From assembly GCA_021773135.1 (NCBI GenBank), contig JAJFKP010000048.1:45075-109074 (forward strand): a DNA stretch of 64,000 bases, written 5' to 3'. A program made the position numbers and the translations under genes. Of the stretch, positions 29,219 through 38,050 are shown one piece after another (position 1 is the first letter of the stretch; every line of letters begins with the position of its first letter). Source of the DNA: Woeseiaceae bacterium. Its GTDB lineage: Bacteria > Pseudomonadota > Gammaproteobacteria > Steroidobacterales > Woeseiaceae. Below the pieces are notes generated by a model. It made no database searches, was not told the origin of the DNA, and saw only the letters and a program-made list of their open reading frames with translations.

Positions 29219-29722
29219 CTAAAGATCTTTCAGGCCAAGATGCTGCAAAGTCTCGTCTTGTAATGGCTCGATCGTCTCCAGCTCAACTTCACAACGGCTG
29301 TTGCGACAAACGGGCACGCGATCCATGTTGCCGGATGGACAATCGTAGTACACGCGATACGCACAGCTTTGTTCGTAGCTTCGATATTGCAGGCGGAGTG
29401 CCGTTATTTCCGATTTCGATACCGATGTCATGCACTGGATTGGGTAACCGTAATCAAATAACGTGCAGTCGTCATCGGTACTGCAATACCTGGCGCCATC
29501 AACGCTGGTTTGTAACGCAGCCTCGGTTTGCTGGCAGCTCAATACGTCTGTCGCAGTCCGCACAGGGGTATCGCTCCTGGCGGCGGACAGATCGGTCGCG
29601 ACGCCTGGCCCGCTGGTTGATAGCTGCCAACGGGAATCGTCCTCGAATAAGGTCGCAACGAGCCACAGTAGCGTCGCCGCGATAAACGAAATTGCACCAA
29701 CCTGTAAAGAAGACAGTTTCAT
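29219..29722 (-). CDS. Membrane-anchored cysteine-rich protein of unknown function
   Basis: A 167-residue protein with a single N-terminal hydrophobic helix (VGAISFIAATLLWLVATLF), then a soluble part with eight cysteines. They include CSTDDDC and CRNSRC, which together with the other four could form disulfides in the periplasm. It has no named domain that I recognise. It lies 9 bp after the ADH stop and 25 bp before a GNAT start, so it belongs to the crcB-GNAT-GNAT-adh string. It could also be a lipid- or complex-bound partner; that is unknown. Confidence 0.65.
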   Translation of the reverse strand: MKLSSLQVGAISFIAATLLWLVATLFEDDSRWQLSTSGPGVATDLSAARSDTPVRTATDVLSCQQTEAALQTSVDGARYCSTDDDCTLFDYGYPIQCMTSVSKSEITALRLQYRSYEQSCAYRVYYDCPSGNMDRVPVCRNSRCEVELETIEPLQDETLQHLGLKDL

Positions 29723-29731
29723 TTCCTGGCA

Positions 29732-30775
29732 CTAACAGAAACTATCGATCACTGTGACGCCGGCAGTCTGCAGGTTGGCGGGGCTTCCAAGCGATTCGGC
29801 GGCTCGCGCGAGTGGGACAGTCTGTCCTACCAGAAGGTCCGGTTGCAACGCTCCCGATGAGATCATCTCCAACATTCGGCCATACTCAAATGCCTGCATA
29901 CCATGACTGCCTATTATTTCGAGTTCGTTAGCGATGACGAGTTCCATTGGCAGCGCCGGCCGGTAATCGTCGCCGGCCAGGAGGCCAATCTGAACATGCC
30001 GGCCGCGCTTGCGCAGCGCAGAAATCGAATCGATACAGGTTTTCCTGCTGCCGAGCGCATCGATCGATAAATGCGCCCCGCCACCAGTAAGCGTGCGGAT
30101 CTCCTCGACTACCGACGCCGACGTTGCCGCATTTATTGTCTCGTTCGCACCCACCGTTCGCGCCAATTCCAGTGCGTCCTCGTCGACATCAATCGCGATG
30201 ACTTTCGCATCGAAAGCGTTCGCAATCATGCATGCGGACAAGCCAACACCGCCACACCCGTGAACGGCCACCCAGGTATCCGGTTGTACATTGCCTTGCG
30301 CGGCAACAGCCCGAAATGAAGTTGCGAACCGACAGCCAAGGCTCGCTGCGGTCACAAAACCTATGTCGGCCGGCAGACTCACGAGGTTGACGTCGGCGTG
30401 GTCAATCCTTACCAACTCTGCGTATGAGCCCCAGTGCGTGAATCCGGGCTGAGTCTGGTGATCACAAACCTGGTGATTGCCGCTTTGGCACTCCGCGCAT
30501 TTGCCGCAACCGCATACGAACGGCACGGTAACCCGATCGCCCTCGCGCCAATCCCGAACCTCTCCACCGACGGCTGCCACGACGCCGGCAAGCTCGTGCC
30601 CGGGAACATGTGGAAGGATTATATCTTTATCGTGGCCCATCCAACCGTGCCAGTCGCTCCGACATACGCCCGTCGCTTCGACCTTAATGACAGCGCCCGT
30701 GCTATCCGGCAGGGGGTCATCGACAGCACAGATCTGTACCGGCCCCTGAAACTCCTCATAAACCGCAGCCCTCAC
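29732..30775 (-). CDS. Zinc-dependent alcohol dehydrogenase (MDR family)
   Basis: NAD(P)-dependent medium-chain dehydrogenase of 347 residues. Catalytic zinc ligands are in TGVCRSDWHG and PGHELAG. The structural zinc lobe has four cysteines in CGCGKCAECQSGNHQVC. The nucleotide-binding GCGGVGLSACMIANAF is near residue 175. GTG 30775 overlaps the GNAT stop by 4 bp and is the expected start; the longer frame to 30877 lies inside the previous gene. The substrate is unknown. Confidence 0.9.
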   Translation of the reverse strand: MRAAVYEEFQGPVQICAVDDPLPDSTGAVIKVEATGVCRSDWHGWMGHDKDIILPHVPGHELAGVVAAVGGEVRDWREGDRVTVPFVCGCGKCAECQSGNHQVCDHQTQPGFTHWGSYAELVRIDHADVNLVSLPADIGFVTAASLGCRFATSFRAVAAQGNVQPDTWVAVHGCGGVGLSACMIANAFDAKVIAIDVDEDALELARTVGANETINAATSASVVEEIRTLTGGGAHLSIDALGSRKTCIDSISALRKRGRHVQIGLLAGDDYRPALPMELVIANELEIIGSHGMQAFEYGRMLEMISSGALQPDLLVGQTVPLARAAESLGSPANLQTAGVTVIDSFC

Positions 30776-31263
30776 ACCAGTACCTTGTAGAAAACACAGG
30801 CATCGACGTATCCGAGGTCTTTGTGATTGAATGCGCCAGGCAAAGTACCCACGAGGTCGAAGCCCAGTTTTTTCCATACCCGCAAACTGGCCTCATTAGT
30901 CGCCACGACCAGGTTGAACTGCATGGCACGATATCCGAGCTTTACGGCCTCAGTCAGCGAATGCTTGCCCATCACCGTGGCAACGCCACGTCCTCGTGCA
31001 TCTTCTGCAACAAGGTAGCCGCAGTTCGCAACATGCGCCCCCAAAGTCGGCTGATTCGGTTTGATGTAGTAGCTGCCGACGATTTGCCCGGCCGCATCTT
31101 CGGCGACGTACGCGCATTCGGTGGCTTCAATCCACATCGCATGGGCTTCGTCCGAAGTCATGTCCATGGCAAACGGATACGTCTGCCCGACGCGGATAAC
31201 AGGCTCCATGAATTGCCAGACACGCTGCCAGTCGTTTTCCTGCAGTCTGCGCACAGTAGTCAC
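30772..31263 (-). CDS. GNAT-family N-acetyltransferase
   Basis: A 163-residue acetyltransferase. Motif A reads VAEDARGRGVATVMGKHS and the late block WKKLGFDLVGTLPGAF is close to amino-acid and antibiotic acetyltransferases. The gene overlaps adh by 4 bp and lies 16 bp after another GNAT gene; both face the same way. The acceptor is unknown. Confidence 0.85.
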   Translation of the reverse strand: MTTVRRLQENDWQRVWQFMEPVIRVGQTYPFAMDMTSDEAHAMWIEATECAYVAEDAAGQIVGSYYIKPNQPTLGAHVANCGYLVAEDARGRGVATVMGKHSLTEAVKLGYRAMQFNLVVATNEASLRVWKKLGFDLVGTLPGAFNHKDLGYVDACVFYKVLV

Positions 31264-31279
31264 TTCGCGTGCCGTGCCA

Positions 31280-31762
31280 CTATTTCAGATCCTTTATGTA
31301 TCTGATGAGCTCACCGAAATAACCTGAATGCTCGTAGAATTGCCGCGCCCGCTTATTCGTTGATATCACGTGCAGCGTCATTGACTCGGCACCCAGTTGG
31401 CGGGCGGCTGTCTCCGTCGCATTTAATAAAGCCTTCGCCACGCCCCGGCCTTCCGCCGAGCGGTCGACAGCAATGGCTTCAAGGTGGGCACTGGGTTCCC
31501 GACTTAACGGCTCCGGGCGAATTCGGGTGAGCGTGAAACCCAGGACCTTTTGCTCGCCCGAAATCGCGACCTGTACCAGGCAATCTTCCTCGCCGTCAAT
31601 CCAGCGCTGCAGCAACTTGGCATCGTCGCGCCACAAATGTTCTGGATCCCGCCGGTCAGGCACATCGAACTCAGCCAATCGCGGCATCAATGCAAGCATC
31701 GCGGCACCGTCCTCTGGCCGCGCCTCCCTTATTTCAAAGTCTATAGCCAAGTCATTGCCCAC
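31280..31762 (-). CDS. GNAT-family N-acetyltransferase
   Basis: A 160-residue protein distinct from its neighbour. Motif A is AIAVDRSAEGRGVAKALLNA and the C-terminal block is NKRARQFYEHSGYFGE. It starts 4 bp downstream of the crcB stop, so translational coupling is likely. Adjacent unrelated GNATs in one operon point to several small substrates. Confidence 0.83.
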   Translation of the reverse strand: MGNDLAIDFEIREARPEDGAAMLALMPRLAEFDVPDRRDPEHLWRDDAKLLQRWIDGEEDCLVQVAISGEQKVLGFTLTRIRPEPLSREPSAHLEAIAVDRSAEGRGVAKALLNATETAARQLGAESMTLHVISTNKRARQFYEHSGYFGELIRYIKDLK

Positions 31763-31766
31763 CCGG

Positions 31767-32153
31767 TTACCGTGAAGTCAGCGCGTATCCGATCCATACC
31801 AGCAGCAGACCGGCGACAAGGTGCAATGCAATACTTGTGAAGGCGCGGAGATAATCTGCATCCCGGAGCAGCGAAAATGTCTCGAGCCCAAAGGTTGAAT
31901 ATGTTGTGAATCCCCCTAGCAGTCCTACCAGCACAAACGACCGGAATTCTGGATGAACGAGCTGGCGCGCATCCATCAGTCCCACTGTTAGCCCGATTAG
32001 CAGGCAGCCTGTAAGGTTGACGACCAGCGTGCCATAAGGAAAAGCCGCAACACCGGCACTCCGTTGCACAAAACCGCTCAAGCTAAAGCGAAAGATCGCG
32101 CCCAGGAAGCCACCGGTCCCAATCAGGGCCGCGTTGATCAGAATTGCTTTCAT
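31767..32153 (-). CDS. crcB: Fluoride channel/exporter CrcB (Fluc)
   Basis: A 128-residue inner-membrane protein with four helices. Family signatures are GGFLGAIFRFSLSG near the start, YGTLVVNLTGCLLIG in helix 2 and LLGGFTTYSTFGLETF in helix 3, including the fluoride-coordinating Phe/Thr/Ser region. It leads a string with two GNATs and adh. I looked for a fluoride riboswitch in 32154-32270 and did not see its conserved core. Confidence 0.93.
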   Translation of the reverse strand: MKAILINAALIGTGGFLGAIFRFSLSGFVQRSAGVAAFPYGTLVVNLTGCLLIGLTVGLMDARQLVHPEFRSFVLVGLLGGFTTYSTFGLETFSLLRDADYLRAFTSIALHLVAGLLLVWIGYALTSR

Positions 32154-32270
32154 CGATTGGTCTCAAGCTCGTGAATCATCTGCCCGAACGAATAAATTTT
32201 CATCATGCCGGATTCTCGGGGAATACCATTGCCGCAGCGATCTTATCGCAAAACGCGCAGCCGGTATTCG

Positions 32271-32882
32271 TCAGGTCATATACAGGCCGTCGAACGTCTC
32301 CAACCCGCCAAGGTCTCGGCCCACCGGTTGAAACACCCAATTGAGTTCCCGGCACGCACGCTCATCCCAGAGCCCATCGCCGAAGTAAGTTACGGAAGCG
32401 CAGTCCGCATCTATTTCGGATAGCGCGACACGCATGATGTCGGCTCTGCCGATGGCATCGTCCGAAGTCGCTAGTGGCGCAGCACCGATTTCAAAGCCGG
32501 CCGACAACAGCTTCATCGTGGCGGATCTTCGCCATCCGCCGGTCGCGAATGCCAACCTGTGCTGATCTGAAGCAGCGATTCGCTGAATTACGGACCTGGC
32601 ACCAGGCAAGGGCTTGAACGGGCCGAGCGCGTCAATATGCGCCTGCAGTTGATCGAAAAATGCCTGCTTCACGGAGTCGATGGCTTGCTGGTCGATCGGC
32701 AGGCCGTTGTCAGCGAATATCTGTAGCAAGATGCCGGAGTCGGTCACCGGATCGTAGTCCGCAAGTCCGTTTCTTAGCCGAACGTCGCCCAACACGCTCC
32801 GCACGGAGTCGCGATAGATCCGGTCATCCTCAGCAGAGGAATCGATTATGGTGCCATCGATGTCAAATATTACGGCGTGCAT
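32271..32882 (-). CDS. HAD-superfamily hydrolase
   Basis: A 203-residue phosphatase-like protein with the catalytic DxD motif in AVIFDIDGTIIDSS at the N-terminus and the acidic motif TYFGDGLWDERAC near residue 170. It resembles phosphoglycolate-type HADs. The C-terminus ends abruptly after ETFDGLYMT. One base later a second frame continues with YDLTNTGCAFCDKIAAAMV up to a stop at 32203, so the end may be frameshifted or the gene may end naturally at 32271. Confidence 0.82.
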   Translation of the reverse strand: MHAVIFDIDGTIIDSSAEDDRIYRDSVRSVLGDVRLRNGLADYDPVTDSGILLQIFADNGLPIDQQAIDSVKQAFFDQLQAHIDALGPFKPLPGARSVIQRIAASDQHRLAFATGGWRRSATMKLLSAGFEIGAAPLATSDDAIGRADIMRVALSEIDADCASVTYFGDGLWDERACRELNWVFQPVGRDLGGLETFDGLYMT

Positions 32883-32959
32883 TATTCGTTGACCGCATTG
32901 CTAACGGCAGCTGGAACTGGCGACCAGGCGCGGCATAAATCAGGGCACCCTTGGGACAA

Positions 32960-33226
32960 TTATACAACTGTGCGCGCGACGTGGAGCAAAACCAGCCGCG
33001 CATCGTGCGACCCGGTTCCAGGCAAGCGGTGCTTTTCGAGAAGCTCGTGCTCCATCCCGGTAAAAAGACCCATGGTCAGGAAATCCGTGACGATAATAAA
33101 TACATTCGGCACGTAGTGCAGGCCAGCCCAGTAGCTTATCCCCGCGGCGATGACAGCAGCCAGCACACTCCAGGCTTCCCACCTGAATAACCTTTGTACT
33201 TGGCGAAAATACGGTCGTGGCGGCAT
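32960..33226 (-). CDS. Small hydrophobic membrane protein, unknown function
   Basis: A possible 88-residue protein with two predicted helices (VLAAVIAAGISYWAGLHYV and FIIVTDFLTMGLFTGMEHEL) and a basic ending. Codon use and the order of genes on this strand fit a real gene, but I recognise no family. It lies between an Asp/Glu racemase (55-bp gap) and a HAD gene (77-bp gap). Confidence 0.5.
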   Translation of the reverse strand: MPPRPYFRQVQRLFRWEAWSVLAAVIAAGISYWAGLHYVPNVFIIVTDFLTMGLFTGMEHELLEKHRLPGTGSHDARLVLLHVARTVV

Positions 33227-33281
33227 GTTTTTGAAAACGGCATGCAGTCATCACGACTTACCATGGCTGTCCGCACGAATC

Positions 33282-33971
33282 TCAATGCAGCGCCTCGGCA
33301 ACCGCCTCTTCGGCGTGTATCTCGGTTGTATCGAACAGCGGTATATCAACATGACCTGCCTGTACGAGCAGCGTAATTTCCGTACAGCCCTCAATGATGC
33401 ACTGCGCGCCCCGGGAGCCAAGCTTGGCGATAATTTCTACAAACGCATCGCGGGACTTATCTTTGACTGCGCCCCTGCACAGCTCATCGTAGATGACCCT
33501 GTGGACAATCTGCGTATCATGGTCATCCGGCACGATCACTTCGAGTCCGTGTTGCTCCAGGCGACCTCGGTAAAATTCCTCTTTCATTGTGAACCGAGTG
33601 CCAAGCAGACCGACTGTTTTATGGCCGGCCGTAATTATTCTGGCCGCGGTTGCGTCCGCTATATGCAGTAAAGGAATATTGATCGCGGCTTCGATTTCAG
33701 CCGCCACCTTGTGCATGGTATTGGTGCATATCAAAAGCAGATCGGCGCCCGCTGCTTCTACCTGACGGGCATGGGCACTCAGACACTCAGCACAGGCAGT
33801 CCAGTCGCCGGCATGTTGCAATTGCTCGATCTCGGAAAAGTCGACACTGACCATTACAACCCGGGCCGAGTGCAAACCGCCGAGCGCAAGCCTGGTGGCT
33901 TCGTTGATCTTCCTGTAATAGAGGCTCGTGCTCTCCCAACTCATACCGCCCAGCAGGCCAATCGTTTTCAC
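33282..33971 (-). CDS. Aspartate/glutamate racemase-family protein
   Basis: Cofactor-independent racemase fold, 229 residues. The N-terminal GLLGGMSWESTSLYYRKINE and the two catalytic-cysteine loops ICTNTMHKVA and IEGCTEITLLV are all present, so the enzyme should be active. It is closer to the YgeA/aspartate racemase branch than to glutamate racemase. It is preceded by an AT-rich 200-bp gap. Confidence 0.88.
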   Translation of the reverse strand: MKTIGLLGGMSWESTSLYYRKINEATRLALGGLHSARVVMVSVDFSEIEQLQHAGDWTACAECLSAHARQVEAAGADLLLICTNTMHKVAAEIEAAINIPLLHIADATAARIITAGHKTVGLLGTRFTMKEEFYRGRLEQHGLEVIVPDDHDTQIVHRVIYDELCRGAVKDKSRDAFVEIIAKLGSRGAQCIIEGCTEITLLVQAGHVDIPLFDTTEIHAEEAVAEALH

Positions 33972-34178
33972 GTTGATGCACTCTCAAGCATGTTCTGACA
34001 CCCTGGTATCTTCTAATTAAATGTATAAATTCAATCAGTTACGGACTGTCGATTCGAGTTTGTGAAAATCACCGACTAAAGCAGACCAGAAACTCAGCCG
34101 ACCATGATGGCATTCAGTGCCGACACCTGTTTTGCCCTAGCGATTTCGCTTTGGGGTGAACATTCAGCCAACAAGTCG

Positions 34179-34553
34179 TTACGTCACGTCGGAGAGCAGC
34201 CATTCCATTGCTTCACGTTCATCGTCGAAAAGCTTCCCTGGCAGGCCGCGATTGAGGAGTACGGTCTCGATAAAGGCGACGATGTCGATCGCCTCCGGAT
34301 TGCTTTCCACCCAGGCAATCCGAAACCTGGAATCCAGGCCAAGATCTCTAAAAAGTCGACCGTGATCATACGCGTCCAGTGCTTCCATGGGTATCGTCGT
34401 ATTGGCCAGACCGAATACGCGGTAACAATTATTTTCTTCGCAGGTCCGAATGACCTCTGTCCACAATGTTTTTGAAAACTCCAGATCCTTTTCGCCGTCC
34501 GACACAACTCGCACATATTTGTCTGCAAACGTCACCGTGAATTCACGTTGCAT
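34179..34553 (-). CDS. Small alpha/beta protein, possibly STAS/SpoIIAA-like
   Basis: A 124-residue protein with alternating strand and helix predictions. Segments EVIRTCEENNCYRVFGLANT and FRIAWVESNPEAIDIVAFIE, and a final helix DDEREAMEWL, resemble STAS/SpoIIAA-like domains that carry anti-sigma antagonist or lipid-binding roles. The assignment is tentative. Flanking gaps of 207 and 70 bp show no other frame. Confidence 0.5.
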   Translation of the reverse strand: MQREFTVTFADKYVRVVSDGEKDLEFSKTLWTEVIRTCEENNCYRVFGLANTTIPMEALDAYDHGRLFRDLGLDSRFRIAWVESNPEAIDIVAFIETVLLNRGLPGKLFDDEREAMEWLLSDVT

Positions 34554-34623
34554 GTCGTTTCAACCTCACAAAAGGGCAAAATGGCACTGCGTCATTGACG
34601 AAAAACGTGCTTATTGTAACAGG

Positions 34624-35109
34624 TCAGATACTAAACCAGGTGTTGGTGGTTGTTACGTCACAACTTAACCTGCTTGTCAGGTTTTCAGCAATGATATCCA
34701 TATCCGCGTAACCCTCAAGCAATGTGCTGGCGCCGGTGCCCCACGTCAGCGAGACAGACCGTACACTGCCTCTGACTTTGCGTATTGAGACGGCCTCTAT
34801 GTCGCCGAGCGCCAGCTCGGATCGTCCGAGCGACGAATTCCAAACCAGATTATCTGGCGTAATGGTCAACATCGTCCGCGAGAACTCGTCAATTCGTCGT
34901 TTGGCGCCGTACCAGCCAATCGAAACGACGATAGCCGCGATCAGTGTCGCTACGGAAAAAACCATCAGAAAATGTATTGGTTGTGACTTGCTTCGGTCGA
35001 ATCCAAACATTGCCGCCATCGGCAATATAAGGAGAATCGGGAGGAACGCACCACGCCGCATTCGTCTCGCTTCAGCATCGCTTAACGTAAAGGACCGGTC
35101 TTCCTGCAT
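34624..35109 (-). CDS. Two-helix membrane protein with PH-like tail
   Basis: A 161-residue protein: after a short polar start, two hydrophobic helices (RGAFLPILLILPMAAMFGF and FLMVFSVATLIAAIVVSIG) precede a beta-rich cytosolic part (LTITPDNLVWNSSLGRSEL...) resembling bacterial PH domains. ATG 35109 is chosen, 23 bp after the SRPBCC stop; ATG 35151, which would overlap it, is an alternative. No specific role is known. Confidence 0.6.
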   Translation of the reverse strand: MQEDRSFTLSDAEARRMRRGAFLPILLILPMAAMFGFDRSKSQPIHFLMVFSVATLIAAIVVSIGWYGAKRRIDEFSRTMLTITPDNLVWNSSLGRSELALGDIEAVSIRKVRGSVRSVSLTWGTGASTLLEGYADMDIIAENLTSRLSCDVTTTNTWFSI

Positions 35110-35131
35110 TTGATCTCTGGTCTGCCTGCGT

Positions 35132-35557
35132 TCAGTCTCTCGTACATTCATCAATATAGTTTTGCAAGTGATCAAGTACCTGCGGCCAGGCCTCTTTGTG
35201 CCCATTCATCGAGTCAACGTCCGCGAAGCCCGCGTGACTCAAGCTTACCTCTGTACCGCCTTTCGCGGCAGAAAATTCAACGGTAACGGTGGTTTCAGCG
35301 CCCTTGGTGCCCGGATCGCCGGTTACCCAGGTGAGTTCCAGCAGCGTATTGTTTTCGAGCCGCAGACATCGCCCGTGATGCGGGTGACGGTCGCCGTCGA
35401 ATTCGGTTGCGAAACTGTATGGCATTCCGACCTGGCACCAGTTGAGCAGTGTTCCTTCCATTGCGAACCACTGATCAAATTGCTCTGTCCACGCCCTGTA
35501 CAGCCGGGCGGGCTGCGAGTTCAGGAATTTCTTCACCACAAATTTATTCATATTCAA
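35132..35557 (-). CDS. SRPBCC / AHSA1-like protein
   Basis: A 141-residue START-type ligand-binding fold. The family starts with KFLNSQPARLYRAWTEQFDQW and ends LSHAGFADVDSMNGHKEAWPQVLDHL, both typical of AHSA1-like proteins. The ligand or partner is unknown. It is placed between a cupin and the two-helix protein in the same direction. Confidence 0.82.
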   Translation of the reverse strand: MNMNKFVVKKFLNSQPARLYRAWTEQFDQWFAMEGTLLNWCQVGMPYSFATEFDGDRHPHHGRCLRLENNTLLELTWVTGDPGTKGAETTVTVEFSAAKGGTEVSLSHAGFADVDSMNGHKEAWPQVLDHLQNYIDECTRD

Positions 35558-35609
35558 AGCTATTTCGATTCGTTCAACGAGGTGCTGTTTTATATGCAGG
35601 CGCTACCGT

Positions 35610-35921
35610 TCAATCGCTTCCCTCAGTCTCGACCACCAAGGCCCTGACGACTCCCAACGGGTGCGCGACGTGCTCGTCTCCCACCTCAGCGTGAAAAATA
35701 TCTCCGACGTTCATTCTTTGAATGTGCTCGCCGTGCGAATCGCGGTAGTGCATATCGAGCATACCGTCGAGGACTACGAATACTTCCTCGCCTTCATTGG
35801 TATGCCACTTATAAGGTTCATCGGTCCAGTGCAGTCGCGTCGTTATTCCCCGCATATTGGCGATCGGCAATGCATCCCAGGCAGCGTCTCCAGTAAAGTT
35901 GGCGGCAGTAATAAATTTCAC
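35610..35921 (-). CDS. Cupin-domain protein
   Basis: A 103-residue cupin with motif 1 KWHTNEGEEVFVVLDGMLDM (two His-like ligands, Glu) and motif 2 GDIFHAEVGDEHVAHPLGVV. It is unrelated in detail to the other three small cupins of the window. It follows a 400-bp stretch without a recognised gene. Confidence 0.77.
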   Translation of the reverse strand: MKFITAANFTGDAAWDALPIANMRGITTRLHWTDEPYKWHTNEGEEVFVVLDGMLDMHYRDSHGEHIQRMNVGDIFHAEVGDEHVAHPLGVVRALVVETEGSD

Positions 35922-36323
35922 AACTATTTTCCTGAATTTTGATCAAATATAAACATACCGTAACTTAACGTCGGGCATATTATCCAGTGGCGGGCTTCGC
36001 GACCACCCGCAATCACAAATATTTCCTGCAAAACGGCACTCCACTCCAGCCGTTGCACCGTCTGCTGTCAGTTTGCATGCAGACAAACTCCCGTCACCGT
36101 GCCCTGATTGCAGCTAAACAAGGCGATAATCTTTGTAATCGAACTGGCCCAGGAATTGCAGGAGCAATATCAAATAGGGTTGCTCCGGCAAAACGAAAAT
36201 AATGCACGAACATCGCCACTGTCGACGACCCGGTGAAACTCCATTGCTGCCACGAATAGCCATGCGAATAAACACTGCTGGCCGAAACGAAGACTCGCCG
36301 CTCTGTCATTCTTATGCAGCGAT
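35922..36323. other. Stretch without a recognised gene
   Basis: About 400 bp between a cupin and the DUF2306 gene. On the minus strand short stretches look coding (for example PEQPYLILLLQFLGQFDYK, ending near 36113) but no frame has both a start and a length to match. I cannot assign it; a decayed small gene is possible. Confidence 0.4.
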
Positions 36324-36932
36324 TCAGGCTGCATCAGTCATCTGTGGGCGACGCGACAAAATAAACCACTCCACGATCAGCAGATTCGGCACCCAACATA
36401 GCCACGAAATGGCCTGGTACGCAGGCTCGAATCCGATTCCTGCAATCTGGCTGAGCGGCAGGTAAATACGCAGCGTCAATGCCGCTAACGTCAGGGCATA
36501 GCTACGCAACATCCAGACCCGGTGCGCGGCCAGGTCACGCTGTCGGATAGAGAAATACGCGGCGAAGGTGGTGCCGAGCCAGCACACTGCCATCAAACCG
36601 AATCCAAAATGCGTGACCAGGCCGCCGAATGACTCAAGTGAAAGATAGAGCCCGGCAGTGCCGCCGACAAAAACCGCAGCTAGATAAAGTCTGCCAAGCC
36701 AGCGATGTGCTGACAGAAAGCGGGCGCGCAATCGGGAATTCAACTGGAATGCGCCTATGATGATCGCGAAAATTCCGCCCGTAATGTGTAGCGCAATAGC
36801 GACCGGCATGTTTTCAAAGATGTCGCTAAGGAAAGGGCTCCTCAGCACTGGCGCGACCAGTGTTGCCGTGGCGTAGGCTGCAATTAGCAACGCCGACAGT
36901 GTCATTGCCATCCATGCCAGCTTGCTCGCCAT
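36324..36932 (-). CDS. DUF2306-domain membrane protein
   Basis: A 202-residue protein with about six membrane helices. Family features are the paired helix segments GGIFAIIIGAFQLNSRLRARFLSAHRWLGRLY and the conserved His in AAHRVWMLRSYALTLAALTLR. The function is unknown; members have been compared to haem or copper membrane proteins. ATG 36932 (MASKLAWM) is preferred; in-frame starts exist at 36968 and 37034. Confidence 0.72.
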   Translation of the reverse strand: MASKLAWMAMTLSALLIAAYATATLVAPVLRSPFLSDIFENMPVAIALHITGGIFAIIIGAFQLNSRLRARFLSAHRWLGRLYLAAVFVGGTAGLYLSLESFGGLVTHFGFGLMAVCWLGTTFAAYFSIRQRDLAAHRVWMLRSYALTLAALTLRIYLPLSQIAGIGFEPAYQAISWLCWVPNLLIVEWFILSRRPQMTDAA

Positions 36933-37034
36933 CGGTTCCCTCTGCCGCTGAGCGGCATGCATATTCATTGCGGGTGCGTGCCAGCCACATCCCACCAGGC
37001 AAAAGTGTCGCATATCAATACGGCATCCGGCCAA

Positions 37035-37691
37035 CTGCCGGCGATTCGCCGGTTCTTTGGCACGACGGCGCCCCGCAATCGCTGCAATCGCTGCAACTGC
37101 AAATCATGCGCTGGGCTCGAGCGTTGCAGCCGCTATTCAGCATCAAATCAGGCATCGTGCGGTAGTTTCAGCGCAAAGCCGAGATAAGAAACCTGCCTGG
37201 CTGGAGATGCAGATATGGTCGTGTTCTAGATTCCGCAGGCGCCCCGGAATCCAGCCAGCATGCGCCCGAAACGTATGTACCTCTGAATGGTGCTTGCACT
37301 GGTCTGTCCTGCAACGCTGTTAACGCAGTCCGATTCTGCAACGATTCGGCTGTTTCCGACCACGGTCGCCGAAAATCTGCGGCAAACGATTTCTGTCACA
37401 TTGGAAATGCAAACAGTATTGCAGGGGGTAATTGGACGTCTCGACCAACAGCAGCGGTAGCAGGAAAGCAAGCGCGATGCTGCCAGATCCAATCCGGAAG
37501 GAACAGTTCGAAAAAAGCGCTGTGTTACTGTCAGGAGCCGGTTTTCCGCTGAATTATGCTCGAACGCGGCCGCGTTTCCTGCATGACGTTGAGCTGTGAT
37601 CCGTCAGCCAGATCGATGCATACATCAGTCGATCGTCGGACTCGATGGTCGTTAAACACTTTTAGCATGGTTGAACGTTGCGGCAGTCTCG
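37035..37691. other. Gene-poor stretch
   Basis: About 650 bp. A 9-bp tandem repeat (GCAATCGCT, two copies plus a partial) occurs near 37076-37095. No plausible gene is visible on either strand; open frames are short, Cys/Arg-rich and lack family features. Confidence 0.5.
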
Positions 37692-38042
37692 TTAGTCGAG
37701 TTTGCTGCCATGGACCTTATCAGGACGCAAGTCATCAATGACGACACCCTCGAGACAGCGGATATTGATTCCCCAAAGTTCGGGCCGCGTCCGAGGCCGG
37801 TGAAAAGGATAAATGCCACAGTTCCTGCAAAAAAAGTGCCGGGCAATTCTCTTGTTGAAACGATACTCGCTCAATGCATTCACAGGCGTAAGCATCTCAA
37901 AGTCTGCGGCCGGGATACGAACTATGATTGCGGCCTTCATGGTGCAAATCGAGCAATCGCAGACGATGCAGTCATTAATATCCAGGCGTGCGCGAAATTT
38001 GATCTTTCCGCAATGACACGATCCTTTGTGAGTCTGTTGCAT
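37692..38042 (-). CDS. GFA-family (CENP-V/formaldehyde-activating-like) zinc protein
   Basis: A 116-residue zinc-binding protein. The eight-cysteine pattern is mostly visible: GSCHCGKIKF, CDCSIC and FFCRNCG with GIYPFH afterwards. Members condense formaldehyde with glutathione in some species, but most have no known reaction. It starts at ATG 38042, directly after a 30-bp tandem repeat (38051-38110). Confidence 0.87.
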   Translation of the reverse strand: MQQTHKGSCHCGKIKFRARLDINDCIVCDCSICTMKAAIIVRIPAADFEMLTPVNALSEYRFNKRIARHFFCRNCGIYPFHRPRTRPELWGINIRCLEGVVIDDLRPDKVHGSKLD

Positions 38043-38050
38043 AGACTATT

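Noticed and set aside
32154..32270. Fluoride riboswitch before crcB
   Set aside because: The conserved core elements of the crcB motif were not seen on the minus strand; the gap is occupied by overlapping frames.
36094..36309. 71-codon minus-strand frame after DUF2306
   Set aside because: Aromatic/Ser-rich translation without domain features; the neighbouring frame looks at least as protein-like, so no gene is supported.
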